A DNA stretch of 64,000 bases, taken from Sphaerosporella brunnea. Its lineage: Eukaryota; Ascomycota; Pezizomycetes; Pezizales; Pyronemataceae. The stretch spans positions 1 to 64,000 of the forward strand of contig VXIS01000016.1 of NCBI GenBank assembly GCA_008704415.1, written 5' to 3'. The notes beneath the pieces are model-generated. The model worked only from the letters and a program-made list of their open reading frames with translations. It was not told the origin of the DNA and ran no database searches. Positions 22,992-33,147 of the stretch are shown one piece after another. Each line of letters begins with the position of its first letter. The stretch's first letter is position 1. Position numbers and translations under genes: made by a program.

Positions 22992-23643
22992 AGAGCAAGG
23001 CGGCGCCGCATTTTGCACCAACTGGGCTCACAGGGGGATACGAGGGGTCTGTGTTGTGTATGCTCGGTCCTAGTTTCTCTTTTGTTCTTTGTTGTCTGTC
23101 GCCATAACTTGACTTTGCGGTTTTGTTATTGCGAATGAGCATTGAAGAGGGATGACATAGGGGACGGAGGGAATGCTTCTACTACAGTTGCTACTCTTAC
23201 TACTTTCTACTACTGCTGTTCATACTGCGATCCTATTCATGTGTGGTTGTCAATCGATCTGGGTATCTCGAGTGAGATTGAATGAGTCGCCCAAAGCCGA
23301 GCGGTGATTCACCACGGTTGCTACTCGGTATGTATTCTCCCCGGCTTACTTGTTCCAGGGCTTTGTACTCCCCACGTCATTCGCTTGGGCAGGAGTTGTC
23401 TTTGGGCAGCAAGCATTCAAAAGAGGGGTGCATTTGCTTTTGATGTTCGTTGGGGACACAATCAAGGCAGCAGTGTAGGGAACTGAACGAGCTACTAGAG
23501 TGATATCCGATGAATTAGGCTGTCTGATTCATAGTGAAGCACTCGGCGCCGCTGGTTGGCTGAGTGAGTTTTTTACGAGTGACAGGCAGTCCACGCAACA
23601 CCAACCTAGATCCTCCCTTCATCCCACTCCTCCCTAAATCGCA
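22992..23643. other. Intergenic after eIF1
   Basis: 652 bp between eIF1 (plus) and the Atg8-like gene (minus), so it receives two 3' ends. It contains CTA-rich runs near 23180-23220. No gene was recognised. The first differences from the right copy (inner noisy zone) appear in this interval. Confidence 0.6.
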
Positions 23644-24078
23644 TCAGCTCCTCCTTCGCCACCAGAACCTCAAATCCACCACCCCCATCTCTCTCTCCCC
23701 CCTCGCCTCCAGCGGCGGTGAAAACTCCTCCCTAGGCTTGTCGCTGTACACTACATACAACCCGCCATCCTCGCCATCCGCGTTCTCGCGCAGCTCCGCT
23801 TCTATGCTCCGGCTGGGGTTTATGAGCTCGTTGTTTACGAAGAGGTAGATGCGGGGATGGCTTTGATGCGGCAGCAGGAGACATTTTTGGAGCAGGGTGG
23901 TGAGGGTGGTGAAGGTGCTGGTGGGGTGGAGAACGAGTTTGGCTGTGCGGAGAGCGGGAAGTCGGGTGCTCGGTGATGGCTCGAGGATTAGCGGGATTGG
24001 GGAGGAGATGTGGGCCCGCGTGAAGTAGGTGCGCCGTGTGCAGAGCGCTGTGTGGGATTTGTAGGTTCCGGATGCCAT
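23644..24078 (-). CDS. Small Atg8-like ubiquitin-fold protein
   Basis: 144-residue frame starting MASGTYKSHTAL, with no intron. The core aligns by eye with Atg8/LC3. It has an IPLILE segment like the RIPVICE strand, a KLVLHPTSTFTTLTTLL segment like KYLVPADLTVGQFV, then RIYLFVNNELINPS like IFIFVNEVLPPT, and DGEDGGLYVVYSD like DEDGFLYVTYSG. Atg8 is joined through a C-terminal glycine to phosphatidylethanolamine on autophagosomes. Here the residues after YSD are KPREEF, with no glycine at the usual place, and a 22-residue Arg-rich tail follows. It may be a non-lipidated paralogue or another ubiquitin-like protein. An in-frame ATG at 24186 would add 36 residues, but a T-rich run between makes the inner start likelier. 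Confidence 0.55.
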   Translation of the reverse strand: MASGTYKSHTALCTRRTYFTRAHISSPIPLILEPSPSTRLPALRTAKLVLHPTSTFTTLTTLLQKCLLLPHQSHPRIYLFVNNELINPSRSIEAELRENADGEDGGLYVVYSDKPREEFSPPLEARGEREMGVVDLRFWWRRRS

Positions 24079-25026
24079 TTTTTTTTTTTGCTCTTCGGAA
24101 CGCTGAGTAGGCTTGGAGGTTGGGTTTTGGGGGTGCTTTTCAGGTGGATAGTTAGGCTGTCCTAGGTGCTTCATCTTGAAGATCACAATCTTTCCGTGAA
24201 TGAGAAGGGAACTGCAAAACTTGGAGTGCTCAGTAATTCTACCAACACAAGGAACTATTGCATAGATCTCAGTAGACTATGTAACGCTACCAGTTGCAAC
24301 AACCTCGAGCCATCATGATCACTAACAACCACGGCGGCGGTAACGGCTGGCGTGTCTACATCATCCAGAAGCCCTCGCAGCTCAATGAGTAGCCGCTAGC
24401 AGTTATTTTGAAGCATGGTTGGAGAGCCAGGAGAGGCGCTTTAGGGGAGATAATTTTCGGGCCACGAAAGCTAGATACTCAGTATGACCAGCTTTACTCT
24501 GCGACGATGTAGAGTAGCTATACGTAGGGTCATTAGCATAGCCTTTGGGTAGGCCATGGCCATAACTATGATGCAGAAGGCGAGCGCTGTAGTTTTACAA
24601 GACGTCTCAAGACTGAGGCCGGTTTCTCATCCCATTGTCTGTTTTCAGGACAATTTTTAGTGGTTACTCAACGCTTTTTTGGCCTGGTCGTGAATTTGAA
24701 TTCTCCGCTGGAGAAGGGGATCTGCATCGCAATACCCAAAAGCAATAGCCGTGAATTCTTGTCTACAGTTACAGTTTCCAGGCCTCGTGCGTCATGATCT
24801 CGGCCGGTAGCCATTACCGAGTGATATATGTTGACTCCGCGCGCAGAACGCGCAGAGCTGGACCCTGCAGTGGCGCGGAAACGTGCCATTACTAATTCCG
24901 TCATCGAAGCTCTTGGAACTCATCATCAAGCTCTCTGCATAAATACCTCTCCATACAGCATCTCCATCCAACAACAACAATATCGATACCCACAGTGTCG
25001 CGCAAATCACGATCCTCGCTCGAAAA
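24079..25026. other. Long intergenic region, no clear gene
   Basis: 948 bp between two divergent genes. A 25-codon frame at 24314-24391 (MITNNHGGGNGWRVYIIQKP) is the only notable frame and is unsupported. The last 150 bp include a CAACAACAA stretch in the leader of the WLM gene. No tRNA or transposon remains were recognised. Confidence 0.55.
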
Positions 25027-25689
25027 ATGCCAGCCATCAAGCCCGCGCGTCCCGCGCCTCAAAAGGCCACCCCCAACGACATCTACACCTTCACAACCCT
25101 GCGGCCACTCGCGCACCTGCCTCACCCCGAAAAAGCGCTCTCCTACCTGGAGCGTCTCCGCTCGGACCCGGGCATAAAGCGCGTGATGGCGAAATACAAG
25201 TGGACGGTGCCAGTGCTGGCCGAGATGGAGCCGATAGGGAATACAGACATGCACTCGAAGACGCTGGGACGCAACCACGGCGGCGGACAGCTCATCGAGA
25301 TCCGCCTGCGCACCGACGCCTACGATGGCTACCGCGACTACAAGACGGTGCGGAAGACGATGGCCCATGAGTTGGCCCACAATGTGCATGGCGAGCATGA
25401 CCGCAACTTTTGGGACCTGTGTGGAAGGCTGGAGAAGGAGATTGAGGCGGGGGACTGGAAGAGTGGCGGGAGACCGCTCACCAATCAGGTGTTTTATGAG
25501 CCGCCGGAACAGCAGGTGGCGGATGAGGGCGCGGTCGGTTGGTTTGGAGGAGTGCAGAGGCTGGGTGGTGCGAGTGCTGGGGAGAATCCGGTACCTGGAC
25601 CGGCGAGTGCTGGGGATGCGGTTGCGGCGAGGCGGGAGATGATGGCGAGGGCGGCGGAGGAGAGGGCAAAGAGATTGGCTGGGAAGTAA
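25027..25689 (+). CDS. WLM-domain zinc metalloprotease (Wss1-like)
   Basis: Intronless frame of 220 residues. The zinc motif is HELAHNVHGEH (residues 114-124): His114, Glu115, His118 and His124 in the WLM arrangement, followed by DRNFW. Upstream, GIKRVMAKYKWTVPVLAEM and NHGGGQLIEIRLR match the WLM core. Wss1/Spartan-type proteases cleave DNA-protein crosslinks and interact with SUMO. This protein is short, ends in an Ala/Glu/Arg-rich helix, and shows no obvious zinc finger or second domain. It may therefore be a minimal WLM protein and not the Wss1 orthologue itself. Convergent with the ANT1-like gene. The mirror copy at 35617-36274 is broken. Confidence 0.85.
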   Translation: MPAIKPARPAPQKATPNDIYTFTTLRPLAHLPHPEKALSYLERLRSDPGIKRVMAKYKWTVPVLAEMEPIGNTDMHSKTLGRNHGGGQLIEIRLRTDAYDGYRDYKTVRKTMAHELAHNVHGEHDRNFWDLCGRLEKEIEAGDWKSGGRPLTNQVFYEPPEQQVADEGAVGWFGGVQRLGGASAGENPVPGPASAGDAVAARREMMARAAEERAKRLAGK

Positions 25690-26251
25690 ACTAGGGAGAG
25701 ACTACACCCTATGGAGTTTGGGCTTGTGAATTGGAGGAGTCTTGTCGGGTTGTCTTTGATACCTTTCGTGTTTTATTTACTAGTTAGAATAATGCTTCCA
25801 TCGACGAGAAGGCCAAAAAGTCGAATGATGTCCTGTGATCTGGCTTGGAGGTTTATACCCATTCGAGGCAACTGCACTGCCCCATGTAGGATCGTCGCCA
25901 CTTTTCAACACTGGTAGTAGTCTGGTACACGTGCATAAGACTTAACTATGCGTCAACGTCCATGCAATCTCCGAAGTTGCTCCATCCCCGCCTGCCACGT
26001 GTGGTTCGGCCTCAGACAGGAATGATCATTCGATCGAACCTCGGCACGCAGTATGCAATCCCGAGCTATCCGCGGCCCAATCGCCATCCTTCGTTGGGGG
26101 ATCGTACATACATGAGAAAAACATTGCTCGTTGATATCCATGAGAAAACAGAAAGGAAAAGCAATCCCAAGTTCACCTTTTACGCTATCAGATCCATGAA
26201 GAAAAAAACGACCACATCATATGTATCCTACACCCATTGTGAACGCCATGT
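25690..26251. other. Intergenic between convergent genes
   Basis: 562 bp receiving the 3' ends of the WLM and ANT1-like genes. No gene, repeat or RNA was recognised. Confidence 0.6.
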
Positions 26252-27319
26252 TTACTTCTTCAGAAGCTTTGCTTGTGCTCGTTTGTTCTTCAGCATTGCC
26301 TGGGCAACATTGAAGAGAGCGTCCTTGAAGGCGAACAGAAAAGCGGCGGTGATGACGCTCTGGACCAGCTTCGGTCCAATGCCTCCGTAGAGACCCTTCC
26401 AACCCTCCTCCCTCACGATCCTTCTCAGCGCCTCAAAGACGCTCCCATTCCTGTCGTCTTTGCCTGCTACGTGCATCCTCGACTTTACCGTGATGTACGG
26501 ATATGTCAAGCCGGTAGCAACTAGCTTTCCAATGGCCCCGAGCACAAATGCATCACTCGGGGTGACATTCCTCTTTCTTCGACGTTCCAGCAGATTCTTG
26601 AGCTGCTCAAAGATGGTGTATTGCAAGATCGGGTTGATCACCAACACCAGCGCCGGCATCACACCGGCGAAGAAGGCACCAATGCCGCCCTCTTTCAGCA
26701 GTGCCCGAATCTCGCCGATGGTACTGAGCGCTACCGGCTTGTCCTGGGGCTCCGCCAGTGTTGGCTTGCCGGCCCCAGTCGGGGACGAGACGGAGGGAGA
26801 GCGCTTACGCGCCGTCATCCGAGTGTTGACAACCCAGATGGGGTTTGTGCACAGCACCGTTGCGGACCCTGCTACCGCTCCGGCAATCATGCTTTCTATG
26901 GTAGAGAGCTTTCTGCTGCGGCCAGCCTTGATGGCCGCGGTCTCGAAGGCTGCGCGCGACCATTCGTACCCTGCGAAGGTGTTGTGAGTAGCTGTGGTGC
27001 TGTAGATGCGAGGAAAGGCATACAGTAGTAGTAGACAAAGTTAGTGACTGAAATTCCGAAGACGGCGGAGTCTAGACCCGCGTAGAGTCCGCCGAAACCT
27101 TCCCGTTGGATAATGTGACGGGTTGCGTCGAGGAATGTGGTCTGCGCGCGTTTGGACTCGACTTGCGAACGGGTTGACAGAGTGATTAGCGGGTATGTGA
27201 GGATCATTGACAGCACGCCGCCCCCGGCGCCAGCCACTGCGTGGAGAACCTGAATGACAGCTTTTAGCTCTGGTTGAGAGAGACAACTACGATTGAGAGG
27301 AGCTTACGTTATCAGACAT
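26252..27319 (-). CDS. Peroxisomal adenine nucleotide carrier, ANT1/PMP47-like
   Basis: Predicted 318-residue SLC25 protein from three exons: 27308-27319 (MSDN), 27024-27249 and 26252-26970. Three carrier repeats are visible: TYPLITLSTRSQ, TNPIWVVNTRM and TYPYITVKSRM, each with Px[hydrophobic]xx[TS]R-like signature positions, and Gly-rich odd helices (AGAGGGVLSMILTYP). The second and third signatures match the PMP47/ANT1 group, which exchanges ATP for AMP across the peroxisome membrane for fatty-acid activation. A Ser/Pro-rich matrix loop lies between repeats one and two. The tail is Lys-rich. The start was fixed by joining the four-codon first exon across a 58 bp intron. The mirror copy at 33828-35059 is broken. 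Confidence 0.85.
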
Positions 27320-27957
27320 GTGGCGTTTAATTGAGCGAGAAAGCGATGCACAAAGAGAGTGAGAACTGTAAACTCAAGATTGGGTCTGTGGAGCAACTAT
27401 TTATGAGACGGATATTTTCTCGGAGAGTGATGTCCGTCTTGGGTTGGCTTGCATCGAGGCGTTTCGCTTAATTGACATGTGTGGACGGCTGGTGCCGGTA
27501 GCACCGACTGAACCTCGGTTGCGGGGAAGGTCATGCTGATCGTGAGTGGTGAGTCGTGACTCGTGATGCTATGCCGATCATGTGATAGAGATGAGGTTTT
27601 ATCTGATCAATCCATATCTGATCAATCCATATCTGATCAATCCATATCTGATCAATCAATCCATATCTGATCAAGCACGTCATATCACCCACCTCCCATC
27701 ACAGCCTATCACCCACTCCAAACCCAAGACCCTTGCGTCTCGGTTCAGGCTATCCGATTGGTGTCCTGCCTACTCGTCATGACCGCCCAGATCTGTCCTC
27801 TTCGAATGATCAACGGAACTGGTTTCCATTCTTTTCTTTTCGCAACTTCGAAAGCTCTTTTATCTACACGTTCCTGCCGCTCGCAGTAAGCTCATACTCA
27901 CTTCGACTCGACCTACTTGCACGTGGCAGCAGTAAGCATATTTTAGCCCTTGGTGAC
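27320..27957. other. Divergent promoter region, carrier and MFS genes
   Basis: 638 bp shared by two genes transcribed outward. It contains the 15-bp tandem repeat at about 27600-27675. It is otherwise C+T-rich towards the MFS start. Confidence 0.6.
27600..27675. repeat. 15-bp tandem repeat (ATCTGATCAATCCAT)n
   Basis: Four to five head-to-tail units of ATCTGATCAATCCAT, one with a 4-base internal expansion. Each unit holds the palindrome TGATCA. It sits between the divergent ANT1-like and MFS genes. The partner at about 33465-33530 has fewer clean units and several one-base changes. Confidence 0.88.
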
Positions 27958-29469
27958 ATGGCTGGACCGAAGGCAGCAGCTACGTCAACCCAAAATCCCG
28001 AGGTCTCAGCAGCATTCCGAAAGTCGATCCTCAAAACCCTTTTCATATCGCTTTTACTCGACCTAGTAAGCTCGCCGATATTGCCGAACTTTTGAACTGC
28101 ACTGACAGTCATAGCTCTCGTTTACACTGATCCTCCCACTCTTTCCCCGCCTTCTCGACTTCTACCGCTCGCAACCCAACAACGCCCTCTTAGAATCTAT
28201 TTTCGCCTACCTGAACGCGTTTAAGCATTCCTTCCACCGCCCCATCAGCAGCCGCTTTGATGTTGTCCTCCTCGGCGGAGCCATGGGCTCCCTCTTCTCA
28301 CTTCTGCAGGCAATCGCATCTCCCGTCATCGGCGCACTGAGTGACCGCTATGGCCGGCGCACAGCGCTGCTCTGGTCCATGGCTGGCAACATCGCCTCTG
28401 TAGCTCTCTGGGTGTCTGCAAGTACCTTTCCCGTCTTCCTCGCCTCGCGCGTAGTCGGCGGGTTGTCGGAAGGAAATGTGCAGCTAGCGATCGCGATCGC
28501 TACGGACGTGTCTACTGAGAAAGAGCGGGGACACACGTTGGCGCTCGTAGGAGTGGCGTTTAGTATCGCGTTCACGCTGGGGCCGATGATGGGGGCGTAC
28601 TTGAGCAGTAAGACGATGAGCTTGGCGAACCCATTTATGAGCACTGCGCTATTCTCTCTGGGACTGCTGGTGTTGGAGACGTTGTTCCTGTGGGCAAAAC
28701 TTCCCGAGACACGAAAGACGCGGACAGAGGCCGAGAAAGCGGCCTTCAAGAAGGTGGACCCCAAGGGTTTGGGTTTGCTCAAGTTCACACACCTATTCTT
28801 CCTTCTGATCTTCTCCGGCATGGAGTTCTCGCTGCCGTTCATGACGTATGACTTGTTTAACTACAGCTCTGCACAGAACGGCCGTGTGCTGGGGTATATT
28901 GGCTTGCTGGCATCGCTGCTACAGGGTGGTTTCTCGCGACGCGCAAAGGCAGGTGTAGTGGCCAAAATTGGCCTGCTCAGCTCCGCCACCAGCTTCTTCC
29001 TCCTCGCAAAAACAAACAGCCAAGGAATGTTGTATCTCGCGGCGACCTTCTTGGCGGTCACTTCTGCATGCGTCGTTACAGCGCTGAACACGCTCGCCAG
29101 CCTTCGAGTCGGCGAGGAGAACAGGGGCAGGGAAATGGGAGAGTTCAGGAGTGCCGGTATGCCTTTCCCATGGGTGTTCGAGTGATACAGCATAACAACA
29201 ATGCTACTCAGCCTTGCACAACCGTCGGCTAACATGTAAAACAGGACAAATCGGCCGTGCTATTGGCCCGGTCCTTTTCTGTAAGCCTCCGGTTCCGGCC
29301 GAATACGAGCACAAGGTGACAATTCTGACTATGATCCACAGGCTCGCTGTACTGGTGGGCGGGAAGAGACACGGCATACGTTGTTGGTGGCGTTGGCATG
29401 TCGTTGGTGATGGCCATGGCTTGGAAAGGTCTCGTAGAGCCGGTGGATGAGCTCAAGAAAAAGGCGTAG
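27958..29469 (+). CDS. MFS transporter, TetA/MFSD10-like
   Basis: Predicted 437-residue membrane protein from four exons: 27958-28065, 28115-29156, 29245-29280 and 29342-29469. Twelve hydrophobic segments can be read. The loop 2-3 motif is GALSDRYGRRTALLWS, the classic MFS motif A. SRVVGGLSEGNVQLAIAIATDVS fits helices 4-5 of the tetracycline/H+ antiporter group, and GQIGRAIGPV matches motif C-like helix 5/11 packing. The overall layout resembles fungal and animal TETRAN/MFSD10 proteins, proposed organic-anion or drug exporters. The substrate cannot be predicted. It ends VDELKKKA. Intact here and shattered in the right copy at 31658-33147. Confidence 0.85.
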
Positions 29470-30282
29470 AGTGAGTGGCTGCCGGCAGCATTTCTCGTAT
29501 TTCGAGGTTGGTGGTTGCTTTTTGAAGCAGCAGCTCCCAACCTCTTTCGGTGGGGACAAGCATTTATTTTATATGCGTAGAATACCAATCTGCTGTATTT
29601 GCTTGGTGTATTTTATCTCTATGTATCACCTTTCGTCCCAATCATCTTGACGAGACACCCAATGCCAGCCTACGCCTATCGTTTGGACATGAACAGCCTT
29701 AGGCACAACCTTCCCTTCCCTCCAACTCCGTCTCTTGTGAACCACGGAATCGGAATCCCCTCATTCCTTTCCTTCATTCCCTTCCCTGTAAACACCCCTG
29801 TCCTCTCCTTCTTCCCGCACGCGCGCGTTTCAGCATTCCTTTCCTCCTTATCACACTTTCCTCCTCATCCTTATCAAGGAAGTACTAGTACATAGTAACT
29901 AGTGGTTTCAAGTTTTCAACCATGATCATGACCACACGGACGCGTGGGCGGGCGGGCGGGAAGAAGGAGGGGATCCGGAGGAGAGTGATGTATCATGCGG
30001 CGGGAAGTGCGCCAAGGGGGATTAACGTTCCGTTGCCCGCGACCGGGGATATGGGATGAATGGGATGTGAAACCGCCAGGTAGGCTTTTGGGGGGGGGGG
30101 GGGGGTTACGTGGACTGTGCGCGGTGGGATTCGAATTCTGGAAGGATTTAATATTTAAAAAACGAGTTTTTTTTTAAAAAAAAAGAAAAAATTGGGGAGG
30201 AGGGCGGCAGTTTACTTGAAGCGCCGGGAGATGGGGATTTTTCTGGGTTGACGGGAACCTCGGGAGTACCTGCAGCAGTAGA
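29470..30282. other. Intergenic from MFS gene to palindrome centre
   Basis: No gene recognised. It contains a long C+T-rich tract (about 29710-29870), a G16 run at 30090-30105 and an A/T-rich stretch near 30150-30190. All of these recur, with many small differences, at about 30873-31650. Confidence 0.65.
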
Positions 30283-30330
30283 GTTGCCACTTATGTCGTT
30301 TTTCAGCGGAAAAACGACATAAGTGGCAAC
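30283..30330. repeat. Perfect 22-bp hairpin near left arm tip
   Basis: Bases 30283-30304 are the exact reverse complement of 30309-30330, around a four-base loop (AGCG). The stem begins GTTGCCACTTATGTCG. The same hairpin occurs in the right arm at 30827-30872. This hairpin is a small palindrome nested in the large one and lies only about 80 bp from the asymmetric spacer. Confidence 0.9.
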
Positions 30331-30412
30331 GCGATAGCAGAGTGATCCGGCGCTTGCATGCGTCAGAATATATATAACGATCCATATCTTCAACAATTGC
30401 ATTGCAAAAAAA

Positions 30413-30745
30413 GAGTGGAGGAGTGTGCGGGGCTGAGTCTTGGAAAAATTCCCATCATGACAGGCCCATGCGGCCATGCCGGAATTTGTTGGACAACGGA
30501 CACGGGCCGCTCATCACCCCCCCCCCCCCCCCCGCCGCGAATGGTCTAGAACAAACCTTTCTTCATATGCGGAGGGAGTTTTGATAGATGTATCATATAT
30601 GCCCGCATGCAGCAGAAAGAAAGGGCCACCACCGGCCCGGCCGGACGTCCCTTCATTCATGATCACATCATCCAAACAAGCTTTCGGCGAGGCCGTTTAA
30701 TTTTGCCGGCGGGGCGGCGGAAAAACAAATTGACGCGTGGCGTGC
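30413..30745. other. Asymmetric spacer at the palindrome centre
   Basis: About 330 bp that do not pair with each other, lying between the inner ends of the two arms. It contains a run of 17 C at 30517-30533 and GC-rich sequence. No convincing open reading frame, transposase or telomeric repeat was seen. The inner arm ends are recognisable by a shared AT-rich stretch (TATATATAACGATCC near 30368 and its complement near 30785). The exact limits are uncertain by some tens of bases because both arm ends are noisy. Confidence 0.7.
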
Positions 30746-30826
30746 TTTTTTTGGGTTGCAATGCAATTTGTGAAGATTGGATCGTTATATATATTCGGAG
30801 TTGCAAGCGCCGGACTCGCTATCGGT

Positions 30827-30872
30827 GTTGCCACTTATGTCGTTTTTCGCTGAAAAACGACATAAGTGGCAA
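30827..30872. repeat. Hairpin near right arm tip
   Basis: Mirror of the 30283-30330 hairpin. Bases 30827-30847 and 30852-30872 form the stem around a short loop. The loop is one base shorter than in the left copy, in line with the many one-base deletions of this arm. Confidence 0.88.
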
Positions 30873-31657
30873 TCTACTGCTGCAGTACTCCGAGGTTCCC
30901 GTCAACCCAGAAAAATCCCAATCTCCCGGCGCTTCAAGTAAATGCCGCCCTTCTCCCAATTTTTTCTTTTTTTTTAAAAAAAAAATCGTTTTTTTAAAAT
31001 ATTAAATCCTTCCAGAATTGAATTCACCGCGCACGTCCACGTAACCCCCCCCCCCCCCCCCAAAAAGCCACCTGGCGGTTTCAATCCCATTCATCCTATC
31101 CCCGGTCGGGGCACGGAACGTAATCCCCCTTGGGCATTCCCGCCGCATGATACATCACTTTCTCCGTCCCTCTTCTTCCGCCCCGCCCGCCACGCGTCCG
31201 TGTGGTCATGATCATGGGTTTGAAAACTGAAACCATAGTTACATTGTACTAGTACTTCCTGATAAGATGAGGAGGAAAGTGTGATAAGGAGGAAAGGAAG
31301 CTGAAACGCGCGCGTGCGGGAAGAAGGAGGGACAGGGTGTTTACAGGGAAGGGAATGAAGGAAAGGAATGAGGGGATTCCGATTCCGTGGTTCAAAGAGA
31401 CGGAGTGGGGAGGGAAGGAAGGTTGTGCTAAGGCTTGTTCATGTCCAAACGATAGGCGTAGGCTGGCATTGGGTTGTTCGTCAAGGATGATTGGGACGAA
31501 AGGTGAACATAGAGATAAAATACACAAGCAAATACAGCGATTGGTATTCTACGCATATAAAATAAATGCTTGTCCCACCGAAGAGGTTGGGAGCTGCTGC
31601 TTCAAAAAGCAACCACCAACCTCGAAATACGAGAAATGCTGGCGGCAGCCACTCACT
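30873..31657. other. Right-arm partner of 29470-30282
   Basis: Noisy mirror of the MFS downstream region. It includes a C17 run at 31045-31061 and A/T homopolymers. No gene was recognised. Confidence 0.65.
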
Positions 31658-33147
31658 TACGCCTTTTTCTTGAGTCACCACCGGCTCTACGAGACCTTTC
31701 CAAGCCATGGCCATCACAACGACATGCCAACGCCACCAACAACGTATGCCGTGTCCTTTCCCGCCCACCAGTACAGCGAGCTGTGGATAATAGTCAGAAT
31801 TGTCACCTTGTGCTCGTATTCGGCCGGAACCGGAGTTACAGAAAAGGACCGGGGCCAATAGCACGGCGATTGGTCCTGTTTTTACATGTTAGCGACGGTT
31901 TGTGCGGCTGAGTAGCATTGTTGTATGCGTATCATCGAACACCCATGGGAAAGGATTACCGCACTCCTGAACTCTCCATTTCCAGCCCCTGTTCTCCTCG
32001 CCGATCGAAGGCTGGCGAGCGTGTTCAGCGCTGTAACGACGCAGCAGAAGTGACCGCCAAGAAGGTCGCCGCGAGATACAACATCCTGGCTGTTTGTTTT
32101 TGAGAGGAGAAGAAGTGGGGCGGAGCTGAGCAGGCCAATTTGGCCACTACACCTGCCTTTGCGCGTCGCGAGAAACCACCCTGTAGCAGCGATGCCAGCA
32201 AGCCAATATACCCCAGCACCGGCCGTTCTGTGCAGAGCTGTAGTTAAAACAAGTCATACGTCAGGAACGGCAGCGAGAACTCCATGCCGGAGAAGATCAG
32301 AAGGAAGATAGGTGTGGTGAACTTGAGCAAACCCAAACCTTGGGGTCCACTCCCTTTTGAAGGCCGCTTTCTCGGCCTCTGTCCGCGTCTTTCGGTCTCG
32401 GGAAGTTTTGCCCACAGAACAACGTCTCCAACACCAGCAGTCCCAGAGAGAATAGCGCAGTGCTCATAATGGGTTCGCCAAGCTCATCGTCTTACTGCTC
32501 AAGTACGCCCCCATCATCGGCCCAGCGTGAACGCGATATAAAACGCCACTCCTACGAGCGCCAACGTGTGTCCCCGCTCTTTCTCAGTAGACACGTCCGT
32601 AGCGATCGCGATCGCTAGCTGCACATTCCTTCCGACAACCGCCGACTACGCGCGAGAGGCGAGGAAGGACGGAAGGAAAGGTACTGGCAGACACCCAGAG
32701 CGCTACCGAGGCGATGTGCCAGCCATGGAGCCATGAGAGCAGCGCTGTGCGCCGGCCATGCGGTCAACTCAGTGCGCCGATGACGGGAGATGCGATGCCG
32801 GCAGAAGTGAGAAGAGGAGCCCATGGTCCGCCGAGGAGGACAACATCAAAGCAGGCTGCTGATGGGGCGGTGGAAGGAATGCTTAAACGCGTTCATGTAG
32901 GCGAAATAGATTCTAAGAGGCGTTGTTGGGTTGCGAGCGGTAGAAGTCGAGAAGGCGGGGAAAGAGTGGGAGGATCAGTGTAAACGAGAGCTATGACTGT
33001 CAGTGCAGTTCAAAAGTTCGGCAATATCGGCGAGCTACATAGGTCGAGTAAAAGCGATTATGAAAAGGGTTTGAGGATCGACTTTCGGAATCGCTGCTGA
33101 GACCTCGGGATTTTGGGTGACGTAGCTGCTGCCTTCGGTCCAGCCAT
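31658..33147 (-). pseudogene. Broken mirror copy of the MFS transporter gene
   Basis: Same gene as 27958-29469, but with many one-base deletions, insertions and substitutions in exons and introns. Frames switch every few dozen codons. Pieces such as LGYIGLLASLLQGGFSRRAKAGVVAK and ILSEGM-type segments remain. The stop codon context is also altered. The changes fall equally in introns and spacers and favour homopolymers, which suggests sequencing error in this arm and not slow decay. If the arm is real and correctly read, it is a dead copy. Confidence 0.8.

Larger units (their letters stand above)
1..30410. repeat. Left arm of giant inverted repeat
   Basis: This whole stretch reappears as its reverse complement at about 30750-61272. 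Twelve genes lie in it, and every one has a mirror partner in the same order. Paired coordinates add up to 61273 from about 320 to 7930, 61236-61239 from 8000 to 15090, and 61241-61243 from 15600 to 23000. The changing sums mark small indels. Pairing persists at base 1, so the arm continues past the window edge or the contig starts here. Bases 1-320 carry many one-base differences from the partner, while 320-23000 is nearly identical. The repeat itself is read directly. Whether it exists in the genome is not known. Confidence 0.95.

Noticed and set aside
24314..24391. 25-codon frame MITNNHGGGNGWRVYIIQKP...
   Set aside because: Too short, unsupported by context, and altered in the mirror copy.
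4357..29469. Biosynthetic or functional gene cluster
   Set aside because: No backbone enzyme or shared pathway. The genes belong to unrelated housekeeping functions.
30283..30872. Telomere or telomere-to-telomere fusion at the centre
   Set aside because: No TTAGGG/CCCTAA arrays are visible in or near the spacer.
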